64,000 nucleotides of DNA, from assembly GCA_009493725.1 (NCBI GenBank), contig VOGB01000003.1:372001-436000 (forward strand), read 5' to 3'. Position 1 is the first letter of the stretch. Each line of letters opens with the position of its first letter. The DNA is from Pseudoramibacter fermentans (GTDB taxonomy: Bacteria > Bacillota > Clostridia > Eubacteriales > Eubacteriaceae). Below the pieces are notes generated by a model. That model worked only from the letters and a program-made list of their open reading frames with translations. It had not been told where the DNA came from and did not search any database. Positions 7,549 through 14,699 of this stretch are shown one piece after another. Position numbers and translations under genes: made by a program.

Positions 7549-8952
7549 ATGTACGATTTACTGATCACAAACGGCAAGCTGGTCACACCGGACCGGATCT
7601 ACGACGCGCAGATCGCGGTGAAGGACGGCAAATTCGCGGGGTTCTTCGCCCCGGGGGAAACAGTTGAAGCGGCCAAGACCGTGGACGCCGGCGGCAATCT
7701 GGTTTATCCGGGGATCATCGACTGCCACGCCCACCTCAACGAACCGGGCTTCGAATACCGCGAAGATTTTGAAACCGGCTCCCGGGCGGCGGTAGCAGCT
7801 GGCTGCACGACGCTGATCGATATGCCGCTGAACAACGACCCGTCGCTGATGAACAAGGAAATTTTCGACTTAAAGATGAGCAAGATTTCCCGCCATTCCT
7901 ACGTGGATTACGGCCTCTGGGGCGGTCTGGTCGGCGATTTCGACGACAAGCCGGACTCGGTGAAGAACAACATGGCCGATCTGCTCGATCTCGAAGCCTG
8001 CGGCGTCGCGGCCTTTAAAGGCTTTACCTGCCCCAACGGCCCGCTCTTCCCGACGGTCAACCTCGGCAATATCCGCAAGGCCCTGGAAATCCTGAAGCCC
8101 ACCGGTGCGGTCTGCGGCTTCCACTGCGAAGAATACGGCCAGGTGCTGGAACGGGAAAAGGAAGCGAAGGCGAAGACGAATCAGACCCGGGAACAGAAGA
8201 TCCGCGATTTCCTCGACGCCCACGACGTCTGGACGGAATACGTCGCGACGAAGAACGTCATCGACATGGCCCGGGCGACCGGCGCCCGCGTCCACATCTG
8301 CCACGTGTCCCACCCGATGGTGGCCCAGGTGGTCAAGGACGCTCAGCACGAAGGCCTGAAGGTCACGGCGGAAACCTGCCCCCACTACCTCGGCTTCACC
8401 GAAGATTTCGTGTTCGAAAAGGGCGGCCCGGCCAAATGCACCCCGCCGCTGCGCACCCAGGACGCCGTGGACGGCCTCTGGGATTACGTCCTCGACGGGA
8501 CCTTGTCCTGCGTCGGCAGCGACCACTCCCCGGCCGCGGACGAAGAAAAGGACAACGCGACGAAGGACATTTGGCACGCCTGGGGCGGGCTCAACTCGAT
8601 CCAGTATTTCCTGCCGATGATGTTCGACATGACCGTGCATCAGAAGAAGCTCTCGCCGACGCTGATCGCGAAGGTGATGGACTACAATCCGGCGAAGATC
8701 TTCGGATTCTGGGGCCGCAAGGGCGCCTTCGAAATCGGCTTTGACGCGGACATCGTCATCCTCGATCCGGAAAAACCGTGGACCTGCGAACAGGACAAGC
8801 TGTTCACCAAAGGCCACGTGTCCTGCTTTGACGGCTTGAGCGGCAAGGGCGCGCCGGTGAAGACCTTCATCCGCGGGAACCTCGTCGCCGAAGACGGCCG
8901 CTACCTCGAAAGCGAAAAGGGCACCGGCGAATTTATCAAACCGATTAAATAG
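7549..8952 (+). CDS. Allantoinase/hydantoinase-type amidohydrolase, copy 2
   Basis: This 467-residue paralogue of the gene at 4698 has the same metal ligand set: H60/H62 (DCHAHLNEPG), K157 (AAFKGF), H192 (FHCEE), H252 (HICHVSHP) and D325 (SDHSPA). It differs in the substrate-loop regions, has a longer insertion around residues 130-150, and lacks the cysteine after SDHSP. It is therefore probably active but on another cyclic amide, or with other kinetics. AGAGGAG precedes the ATG. The 18 bases TGTGGAGAGTAAGAGGAG before it also occur before the lactate dehydrogenase gene at 38985. Confidence 0.82.
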   Translation: MYDLLITNGKLVTPDRIYDAQIAVKDGKFAGFFAPGETVEAAKTVDAGGNLVYPGIIDCHAHLNEPGFEYREDFETGSRAAVAAGCTTLIDMPLNNDPSLMNKEIFDLKMSKISRHSYVDYGLWGGLVGDFDDKPDSVKNNMADLLDLEACGVAAFKGFTCPNGPLFPTVNLGNIRKALEILKPTGAVCGFHCEEYGQVLEREKEAKAKTNQTREQKIRDFLDAHDVWTEYVATKNVIDMARATGARVHICHVSHPMVAQVVKDAQHEGLKVTAETCPHYLGFTEDFVFEKGGPAKCTPPLRTQDAVDGLWDYVLDGTLSCVGSDHSPAADEEKDNATKDIWHAWGGLNSIQYFLPMMFDMTVHQKKLSPTLIAKVMDYNPAKIFGFWGRKGAFEIGFDADIVILDPEKPWTCEQDKLFTKGHVSCFDGLSGKGAPVKTFIRGNLVAEDGRYLESEKGTGEFIKPIK

Positions 8953-8966
8953 AAAGGAAGCACCAG

Positions 8967-10352
8967 ATGGCAAAAGACAACACAACGAACAACGGGGCGG
9001 AAGTCAAGGAAAACGCCTCGCTGAAGCCCCTCAAAGACGAAGAGCGCAGCATGGGCTGGGGCTCGTACACGATGCTCTGGCTCGGCGGCTGTATCTCCAT
9101 CGGGACATTGACCATGGGGTCGGCTCAGCTCGACAAGGGCCTGAACCTGATGCAGATTTTCCTCGCGGTGCTCATCGGGACGCTGGTGCTGATCATCGGC
9201 ATCTGCTTAAATGACGCCTTCAGCTACAAGACGGGCGCGCCCTACGCGGTGCAGCTCAAGAGCGCGTACGGGACCAAGGGCAGCGTCATCCCGGTCATGA
9301 TCCGAGGCCTGCCCGCCATCGTCTGGTACGGGTTCCAGACCTGGCTCGGCGGCAGCGCGATCAACCAGATTTCCATCGCCCTGTTCCACTACAGCAACGT
9401 CTGGCTGTTCTTCTTCGTCTTCCAGGCGGTTCAGATCCTGCTGTCCATCAAGGGCTTCCAGGGGATCAAATGGGTTGAAAACATCGGCGGCGTCGTCATC
9501 GTCGCGGCGATGTTCTACCTACTCTACATCTGCGTCTCCAAGTACAGCGGCGTGATTTACAACAATCTCGGCACGCTGAAGCCGACCTGGGGCATTCCGT
9601 TTATCGCGGCGTGTATCGCCTTCTTCGGCAATTCGACGACGGTCATGCTCAACGCCGGAGACTACTCGAGGGAGCTGAAAACCGGGTATTCGGCGCCGAA
9701 GCGCGGCGCGGCTTATTTCATCGCGATGGTGCCGGCGACGGTGCTCCTCGGGATCATCGGCGCGATGGCGTCCACCGCGACAGGCATCGCCAACCCGATT
9801 AACGCTTTCGGGACGATGGTGGACAACGTGTTCATCAAAGTGGTCGTGCTGGCCTTCATCCTGTTCGCGCAGATGACGACAAACCTGGCCTCCAACGTGG
9901 TGCCGCCGGCATACGCGTTCATGGATGCCTTCAAGATGAAACACAAGACCGCGGTCATCCTCGTTGGGATTCTCGCGGTGTGCACCTGCCCGTGGATTCT
10001 GACCAACGACGCCTCCGCCGCTGGACTCGACGTGTTCGTCAAGATTTACACGGCGTTCTTCAGCCCGATTTTCGCGGTGCTCATCGTGGATTACTACATC
10101 CTGCACAAGCGCCATTTCACGGACGCACAGCTGAATGATCTTTACGCGGAAGACAGCAGCCGCAGCGGCATTAACTGGGCGGCGATCATCGCGACGGCAG
10201 TCGGCGCGGTCATCGGCCTGCTCAACGTCGACTTGTCCTTCCTGACGGCGACGGTGCCCACCGGCCTGATTTACTACTTCTGCATGAAGAAGATGCCGTC
10301 GTGCAAGAGCTTCCGCAAGGGAACGAGCCTCGAACGGGTCGATACCGAATAA
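8967..10352 (+). CDS. NCS1-family purine/allantoin-type permease, copy 2
   Basis: This 461-residue NCS1 transporter is paralogous to the one at 6111. It shares GCISIGTLTMGSAQL, WYGFQTWLGGSAINQI, NAGDYSREL and SNVVPPAY. The start lies 14 bases after the amidohydrolase stop, with AAAGGAAG as the ribosome site, so the two are tightly coupled. The pair repeats the enzyme-plus-permease arrangement just upstream. A strong terminator 45 bases after the stop closes the operon. Confidence 0.88.
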   Translation: MAKDNTTNNGAEVKENASLKPLKDEERSMGWGSYTMLWLGGCISIGTLTMGSAQLDKGLNLMQIFLAVLIGTLVLIIGICLNDAFSYKTGAPYAVQLKSAYGTKGSVIPVMIRGLPAIVWYGFQTWLGGSAINQISIALFHYSNVWLFFFVFQAVQILLSIKGFQGIKWVENIGGVVIVAAMFYLLYICVSKYSGVIYNNLGTLKPTWGIPFIAACIAFFGNSTTVMLNAGDYSRELKTGYSAPKRGAAYFIAMVPATVLLGIIGAMASTATGIANPINAFGTMVDNVFIKVVVLAFILFAQMTTNLASNVVPPAYAFMDAFKMKHKTAVILVGILAVCTCPWILTNDASAAGLDVFVKIYTAFFSPIFAVLIVDYYILHKRHFTDAQLNDLYAEDSSRSGINWAAIIATAVGAVIGLLNVDLSFLTATVPTGLIYYFCMKKMPSCKSFRKGTSLERVDTE

Positions 10353-10396
10353 GCATAAGCCATTACCTAAGGATAAATTAAAACCATTGATTGCGA

Positions 10397-10425
10397 AACG
10401 CTCGGCAGATGCCGGGCGTTTTTTT
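10397..10425 (+). terminator. Terminator of the allantoinase-permease operon
   Basis: AACGCTCGGC pairs with GCCGGGCGTT around an AGAT loop (10 bp, one G-T pair) and is followed by T residues. Confidence 0.92.
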
Positions 10426-10484
10426 AAACTTAGTCGCTTCGACCGACCAAGTTAGCGACCAAGCCGCGATCAAGTTTAAACGCT

Positions 10485-10522
10485 AAAACCGCCAGACTGA
10501 TTTATTTCAGTCCGGCGGTTTT
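10485..10522 (-). terminator. Terminator overlapping the 3' end of the GH3 gene
   Basis: On the minus strand, AAAACCGCCGGACTGA pairs with TCAGTCTGGCGGTTTT around a six-base loop with one mismatch and ends in a T run. The left arm is the last codons of the glycosidase gene and the stop codon lies in the loop region. The same palindrome could work in both directions. Confidence 0.85.
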
Positions 10523-11725
10523 GTTGAGCTTGGCCTTGCATTTTAAAATCCGGGTGACGGAGGCGTTCAGGCGTTTTTCGCTGATGGTGCCGTTCTGCAC
10601 GGCGGTGAGCACGGCAGAGCGGGCGGCGGGGAAGTCCTTGGGCATCAGGAGCAGGTCGCAGCCGGCCTCGATAGCGGCCACGGCGGCCTGGCCGGAGTCG
10701 GTGCTCTGGGTGACGGCGCCCATCTGCAGGGAGTCGGTGATGACGACGCCCTTGTAGTTCAGCCTGCCCCGCAGGACGTCGGTGACCATTTGTTTCGACA
10801 GGCAGGCCGGCGTGTCGTCGCCGGTGATGCTCGGCGTGGCGATGTGGCCGGCCATGATCATCGGCGCGTAGGCGTTCACATTGTTAAAGGGGACGAGCTC
10901 GGCCTGCATCAGCTGGTCGAGGGTCTTGTCCGTGGCGGCGGTGCCGGCGTGGGTATCGCCGGTGGTGGCGCCGTGGCCCGGGAAGTGCTTGAGACAGGGG
11001 ATCACGCCGTGGGCGCTCAGCGCCTTCGCTTCGGCCGCGCTCATCTGTTTGACGAGCTCAGCGTCGGTGCCGAAGGAACGGCGGGCGACGATTTTGTTGG
11101 CCGGGTTGGTGAGCACGTCGGCGTCGGGGGCGAAGTCGAGGTTGAAGCCGAGATCGCTCAAATAGGTGCCGAGGGTGTTGCCGACGGCTGTGGCCTTGGC
11201 CGGGTCGCCGGTGGCGCCGACGTCCCGCATGTCGCCGACGTTCTGGACGCCGAAGGCGCGGTTATGGGCGACGCGGGCCACCTCGCCCCCTTCCTCGTCG
11301 ACGGCGAGAAAGGGCGTCGGCAGGCCGAGGTCGGCGTAAATCTGCTTGGTGTCCGCCAGCAGCTTTTTAGTCTGGGCGGGATCCTTCAGGTTGTCGTCGA
11401 AGTAGATCAGGCCGCCGGGCTGGTACTGCTTGACCCGGTCGCGGGTGGTGTCCCCGGCGGTGACGGTGGTGAGGCCGGTGAGCTGATCCGGCGTGACGAC
11501 GAAGAGCTGGCCGACCTTTTCCTCGGTGGACATTTTCTTCACCTTCGCGGCGATGGCGTCGGTGCGGTGAGGGCGGGCCGCCTTGACCGGGACTTTACTG
11601 CTCTCGCGGCGCAGGAAGATAAGGCCGGCGCTGAGGGCCACGGCAGCGATGACGGCGATGAGAATCAGCCAAATAATTGGATTTGTTTGAGCGCACCGAT
11701 CGGGGCGCTTCGGTTTATTGTTCAT
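10502..11725 (-). CDS. nagZ: Membrane-anchored glycoside hydrolase family 3 (beta-N-acetylhexosaminidase type)
   Basis: GH3 N-acetylhexosaminidases of this type remove GlcNAc from muropeptides during cell-wall recycling. The protein has 407 residues. Residues 17-38 form a membrane anchor, so the enzyme probably faces the outside. The catalytic region shows KHFPGHGATTGDTHAG, containing the family's His/Asp dyad, and VITDSLQMGA with the nucleophile aspartate. DEEGGEVAR is the usual substrate-binding loop. It is a single gene; AAAGGA lies 11 bases before the ATG. No recycling partners are adjacent. Confidence 0.87.
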   Translation of the reverse strand: MNNKPKRPDRCAQTNPIIWLILIAVIAAVALSAGLIFLRRESSKVPVKAARPHRTDAIAAKVKKMSTEEKVGQLFVVTPDQLTGLTTVTAGDTTRDRVKQYQPGGLIYFDDNLKDPAQTKKLLADTKQIYADLGLPTPFLAVDEEGGEVARVAHNRAFGVQNVGDMRDVGATGDPAKATAVGNTLGTYLSDLGFNLDFAPDADVLTNPANKIVARRSFGTDAELVKQMSAAEAKALSAHGVIPCLKHFPGHGATTGDTHAGTAATDKTLDQLMQAELVPFNNVNAYAPMIMAGHIATPSITGDDTPACLSKQMVTDVLRGRLNYKGVVITDSLQMGAVTQSTDSGQAAVAAIEAGCDLLLMPKDFPAARSAVLTAVQNGTISEKRLNASVTRILKCKAKLNKTAGLK

Positions 11726-11852
11726 GCTTGGATTTTCCTTTAATGTTTCTTTTTTATTTATTATAACAAATTAAGGCATGATCTCAAAATCCGCGGAAAA
11801 ATGCGGGATGGCACCGCGATCCTTTTCATCTTAAAAAAATTTGCCTGGCCCC

Positions 11853-11881
11853 TTTACAAATCCCGGCCAATCGATTAAAAT
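11853..11881 (+). promoter_or_regulatory. Promoter of the thrS T-box leader
   Basis: TTTACA and TAAAAT are 17 bases apart, just before the T-box leader. Confidence 0.65.
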
Positions 11882-11887
11882 CAAGAC

Positions 11888-12110
11888 AATTCAATGACGA
11901 GACGAGTAAGACCAGCAAACGCAAAGCGAGGCCGGGACGGTGCGAGCCGGCTGCCGAAGCTGTCCGAAAACCACCTCCGAGAGGCCCCAATCCGGCCCGG
12001 TGATTCCGTTACCATCAGATGAAGCGGTCCGCAGTCGCGGACAAGCAGGGTGGAACCGCGTGAACAGCGTCCCTGACAAACCCTTGTGGTGTCTGTCGGG
12101 GATTTTTTTA
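11888..12110 (+). promoter_or_regulatory. T-box riboswitch upstream of thrS
   Basis: The invariant T-box sequence AGGGTGGAACCGCG is at 12047-12060. It is followed by a terminator in which CCCTGACA (12071-12078) pairs with TGTCGGGG (12094-12101) before seven T. The upstream part folds into a Stem I-like region, and GAAAACCACC near 11977 gives ACC as a plausible threonine specifier codon. Uncharged tRNA-Thr would favour the antiterminator and thrS expression. Confidence 0.92.
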
Positions 12111-12146
12111 TTGCCCGGCGGTGCCAATGCGAAGAAGGAGAACAAA

Positions 12147-13919
12147 ATGGATGACAAAGTATTGAACGTGTATCGCCACTCGCTGGCGCACATTTTGGCG
12201 AAGGCGATGATCGAACTCTACGGCCCCGAAACCCAGTACGCGATCGGGCCGCAGATTGACGACGGCTTCTATTACGATTTCGCGCTGCCGGAAGGCAAGA
12301 CGGTCACGGAAGATGATTTCAAGACCATCGAAGACAAGATGCGCGAAATTTTGAAGCGCAAGGAAGACTGGACCCGCAAGGAAGTCTCCAAGGCCGAAGC
12401 CCTCGACATTTTCAAGAATCAGAAATACAAGACCGAATTGATCGAAGACCTGCCCGACGACGAAGTGATCACCGTGTATTACACCGGCGACGATTACGTC
12501 GATCTCTGCCGCGGGCCGCACGTCGATAATTCCCAGGAATTGCTCAGCGCGGCCTTCGAAATCCGAAGCGCGTCGGGCGCGTATTGGCGCGGCGACGAAA
12601 ACCGCGACAACCTGACCCGCGTCTACGCCTACGCCTTTCCGGATAAGAAGGCCCTGAAGGCCCACAAGGCCCTGATCCGCGAAGCCAAGGAACGGGATCA
12701 CAAGAAGATCGGCGCCCAGCTGGATCTGTTCATGTTCGACGAAACGGCGCCGGGCATGCCCTACTGGCTGCCCCGGGGCTGGAAGCTGTTCAACGCGCTG
12801 CTCGATTTCTGGCGCGATGTCCACGAAGCCCATGGCTACCAGGAAATCTCCGGGCCGGTGCTCTCGAAGAAGAAGCTCTGGGAAACCTCGGGCCACTGGG
12901 ACCACTACATGGACGGCATGTTCGTCATCCCGGGCAAGGATGAAGAAGACCCGAATACCTACGCCCTGAAGCCGATGAACTGCCCGAACACCATCAAGGT
13001 CTACCAGACGAAGAAGCGCTCCTACAAAGACCTGCCCCTGCGCTACGCCCAGGTCGACACCATCCACCGCAAGGAAAAATCCGGCGAACTCAACGGCCTG
13101 TTCCGGGTGCAGATGTTCCGCCAGGATGACGCCCACATCTTCGTCACCGAAGACCAGATCGCCGACGAAATCTTCGACATCATGGACGTGGCCAGCGAAA
13201 TCTACACCCCCTTGGGCTTAACCTACAAGGCAGAACTCTCGACCCGCCCCGACGACTACATGGGCGATATCGAAGTCTGGAACAAGGCGGAAGCCGACCT
13301 CAAGGCCATTTTGGTCAAGAAATACGGCGAAGGGAATTTCGAAATCAACGAAGGGGACGGCGCTTTCTACGGCCCGAAGATCGACTTGAAGATGCGCGAC
13401 GCCCTCGGCCGCGAATGGCAGATGGGGACGATCCAGCTCGACTTCCAGCTGCCGCTGAACTTCAATATGAAGTACGCCGCCGGCGACGATACCGAAAAGC
13501 GCCCGGTGCTCATTCACCGCGCGATTCTCGGCTCCTTTGAACGGTTCATCGGCATCATCACCGAAAACTTCAAGGGCGATTTCCCGTTCTGGCTCTGCCC
13601 GTACCAGGTGGGCATTGTGCCGATCCGCGAATCCCACAACGCCTACGCGAAACACGTCGCCGATGTGCTCAAGCGGGCCGGTGTGCGCGTCGAAGCCAAT
13701 TATTCTGACGACAACATGAAGACGAAGATCAAGGGCTTCAAGCATTACAAGGACCCCTATATCCTGATCCTCGGCGATAAGGAAGCGGCCGACGGCACCG
13801 TCTCGATCAACATCCGCGGCAACAAACAGCTCAACGACATTCCGCTGGATCACTTCGTGGCGATGTGCCGGAAGATGATCGACGAACACAGCTTGGAATT
13901 GATTGAAACCAAGGACTGA
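12147..13919 (+). CDS. thrS: Threonyl-tRNA synthetase without TGS domain
   Basis: This class II synthetase charges tRNA-Thr. The N-terminal editing domain carries HSLAH near residue 11 and CRGPH near residue 120. The catalytic core shows KPMNCPNTIKVY, RVQMFRQDDAHIF and the class II motif 3 region VLIHRAILGSFERFIG. The anticodon-binding domain fills the C-terminus. The start is the ATG at 12147 with AAGGAG before it, because the open frame upstream is T-box RNA. The protein has 590 residues and begins directly at the editing domain, so the roughly 60-residue TGS domain of most bacterial ThrRS is absent. Confidence 0.97.
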   Translation: MDDKVLNVYRHSLAHILAKAMIELYGPETQYAIGPQIDDGFYYDFALPEGKTVTEDDFKTIEDKMREILKRKEDWTRKEVSKAEALDIFKNQKYKTELIEDLPDDEVITVYYTGDDYVDLCRGPHVDNSQELLSAAFEIRSASGAYWRGDENRDNLTRVYAYAFPDKKALKAHKALIREAKERDHKKIGAQLDLFMFDETAPGMPYWLPRGWKLFNALLDFWRDVHEAHGYQEISGPVLSKKKLWETSGHWDHYMDGMFVIPGKDEEDPNTYALKPMNCPNTIKVYQTKKRSYKDLPLRYAQVDTIHRKEKSGELNGLFRVQMFRQDDAHIFVTEDQIADEIFDIMDVASEIYTPLGLTYKAELSTRPDDYMGDIEVWNKAEADLKAILVKKYGEGNFEINEGDGAFYGPKIDLKMRDALGREWQMGTIQLDFQLPLNFNMKYAAGDDTEKRPVLIHRAILGSFERFIGIITENFKGDFPFWLCPYQVGIVPIRESHNAYAKHVADVLKRAGVRVEANYSDDNMKTKIKGFKHYKDPYILILGDKEAADGTVSINIRGNKQLNDIPLDHFVAMCRKMIDEHSLELIETKD

Positions 13920-13944
13920 CTTTCATTTGTAAGATATAAAAATG

Positions 13945-13973
13945 ACGCCTGACTGAAAAGTCGGGCGTTTTTT
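13945..13973 (+). terminator. Terminator after thrS
   Basis: ACGCCTGACT pairs with AGTCGGGCGT around a GAAA tetraloop and is followed by T residues. Confidence 0.93.
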
Positions 13974-14022
13974 ATTGGAAGGAGTTTAACCTAGCATAAT
14001 CGAAAAATATGTTTTAGGAAAT

Positions 14023-14182
14023 AATCGGCCGGGAAAATCAATTAATCGGCCGGGAAATTCATATAAGAGAGGAGAGGAGAAGATAGGATACGAGAGGATA
14101 TGAGATGAGATGAGAGGAGATACGGTCATGCCGCTTCGCGGCATTTCAGGCGCTGGCGCGCCGCGGGGCAATCCCAAACTCA
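14023..14182. repeat. Composite intergenic repeat, copy A
   Basis: The order of parts is: two 21-bp units AATCGGCCGGGAAA (starting at 14023 and 14044), the junction AAATTCATATA, a purine-rich tract of about 60 bases built from GAGG/GATGAG motifs, then GC-rich hairpins ending GCGGGGCAATCCCAAACTC. The same order is found in copy B. No protein-coding signal is convincing here. Confidence 0.7.
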
Positions 14183-14220
14183 ACGCGAAGCAACAGCTTA
14201 TATCCTATAAATTGGCGATG

Positions 14221-14269
14221 AACGGGGATTTGCGCGGTTTTAAGCTAGAAACGAACGGGGATTTGCGCG
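14221..14269 (+). repeat. 16-bp direct repeat pair
   Basis: AACGGGGATTTGCGCG occurs at 14221-14236 and again at 14254-14269, exactly 33 bases apart. It lies between the two composite repeats, upstream of the predicted small RNA promoter. Confidence 0.85.
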
Positions 14270-14313
14270 AAAGGCCCGTATTATGGGCGTTTCAGCATCA
14301 CACCCCAAACGCC

Positions 14314-14342
14314 TTTCATTTGAGATGAAAATGCGCTATAAT
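14314..14342 (+). promoter_or_regulatory. Promoter of the orphan small RNA
   Basis: A perfect TATAAT at 14337-14342 lies 17 bases after TTTCAT, a weak -35 match. The predicted start is near 14349. Confidence 0.6.
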
Positions 14343-14348
14343 AGTAGC

Positions 14349-14465
14349 GTAATCAGATGAGGTCCGTCAGCAACATATCCATAAAAAACACCATTAAAAA
14401 ATGTTATTTCCAAGTACGGACCGAGAGGCACATGTTTCAATTGAAGCGTGTGTCTCTATTTTTTT
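14349..14465 (+). ncRNA. Predicted orphan small RNA (~117 nt)
   Basis: The predicted transcript runs from the TATAAT-type promoter to a strong terminator and contains no credible reading frame. Its body folds with GGTCCGT (14361-14367) pairing with ACGGACC (14416-14422), and an inner AACAT/ATGTT stem around an A-rich loop. The terminator pairs AGAGGCACATG with CGTGTGTCTCT before TATTTTTTT. No gene follows in the same direction, so it is not an ordinary leader. I did not recognise 6S, SRP, tmRNA, RNase P or a known riboswitch consensus. Confidence 0.55.
14424..14465 (+). terminator. Terminator of the orphan small RNA
   Basis: An 11-bp stem (AGAGGCACATG with CGTGTGTCTCT, two G-T pairs) encloses the palindromic loop TTCAATTGAA and is followed by TATTTTTTT. 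Confidence 0.88.
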
Positions 14466-14488
14466 GGGGCTAAATATGGGATAAATTA

Positions 14489-14655
14489 ATTTTTCCCCGG
14501 AAAAAATGTATTTTTCCGGCAGAAAAATCGATTTTTCTGGCGAAAAATTCATATAGGATATGAGAAGAGAAGAGAGGATAGCATAGGAGATGAGATTCCC
14601 TCCCCGGCTGGCGCCGGGGCCTGCCGCGCTGCCGCGCGGGGAGGGGATCCCAACT
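14489..14655. repeat. Composite intergenic repeat, copy B
   Basis: Three imperfect palindromes of the form ATTTTTC-CGG-GAAAAAT begin at 14489, 14510 and 14531, an exact 21-bp period. They are followed by AAATTCATATA, a purine-rich tract with GAAGAGAAGAGAGG, and GC-rich hairpins (CCCCGGCTGGCGCCGGGG) ending GGGGATCCCAACTC. The part order matches copy A, about 470-490 bases upstream. Confidence 0.75.
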
Positions 14656-14699
14656 CGCCCTCAATATACACTCATAATCATATCAGCTGGCGGCTGATA

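Noticed and set aside
11940..12146. N-terminal extension of thrS encoded upstream of 12147
   Set aside because: The region is the T-box leader with its conserved T-box sequence and terminator, so the open frame there is accidental.
13986..14183. Small minus-strand open frame of 65 codons in the repeat region, resembling one at 14470-14664
   Set aside because: The similarity between the two translations follows from the shared composite repeat. There is no ribosome site, and the frames read through palindromes and low-complexity tracts.
14110..14328. Plus-strand open frame of 72 codons starting within the purine tract
   Set aside because: The purine tract looks like a ribosome site by composition only. 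The frame runs through the 16-bp repeats and hairpins with no recognisable protein features.
14349..14465. Identification of the orphan RNA as 6S RNA or SRP RNA
   Set aside because: It is shorter than 6S RNA, lacks the large central bubble, and shows no GGAAGCAGCC-type SRP loop.
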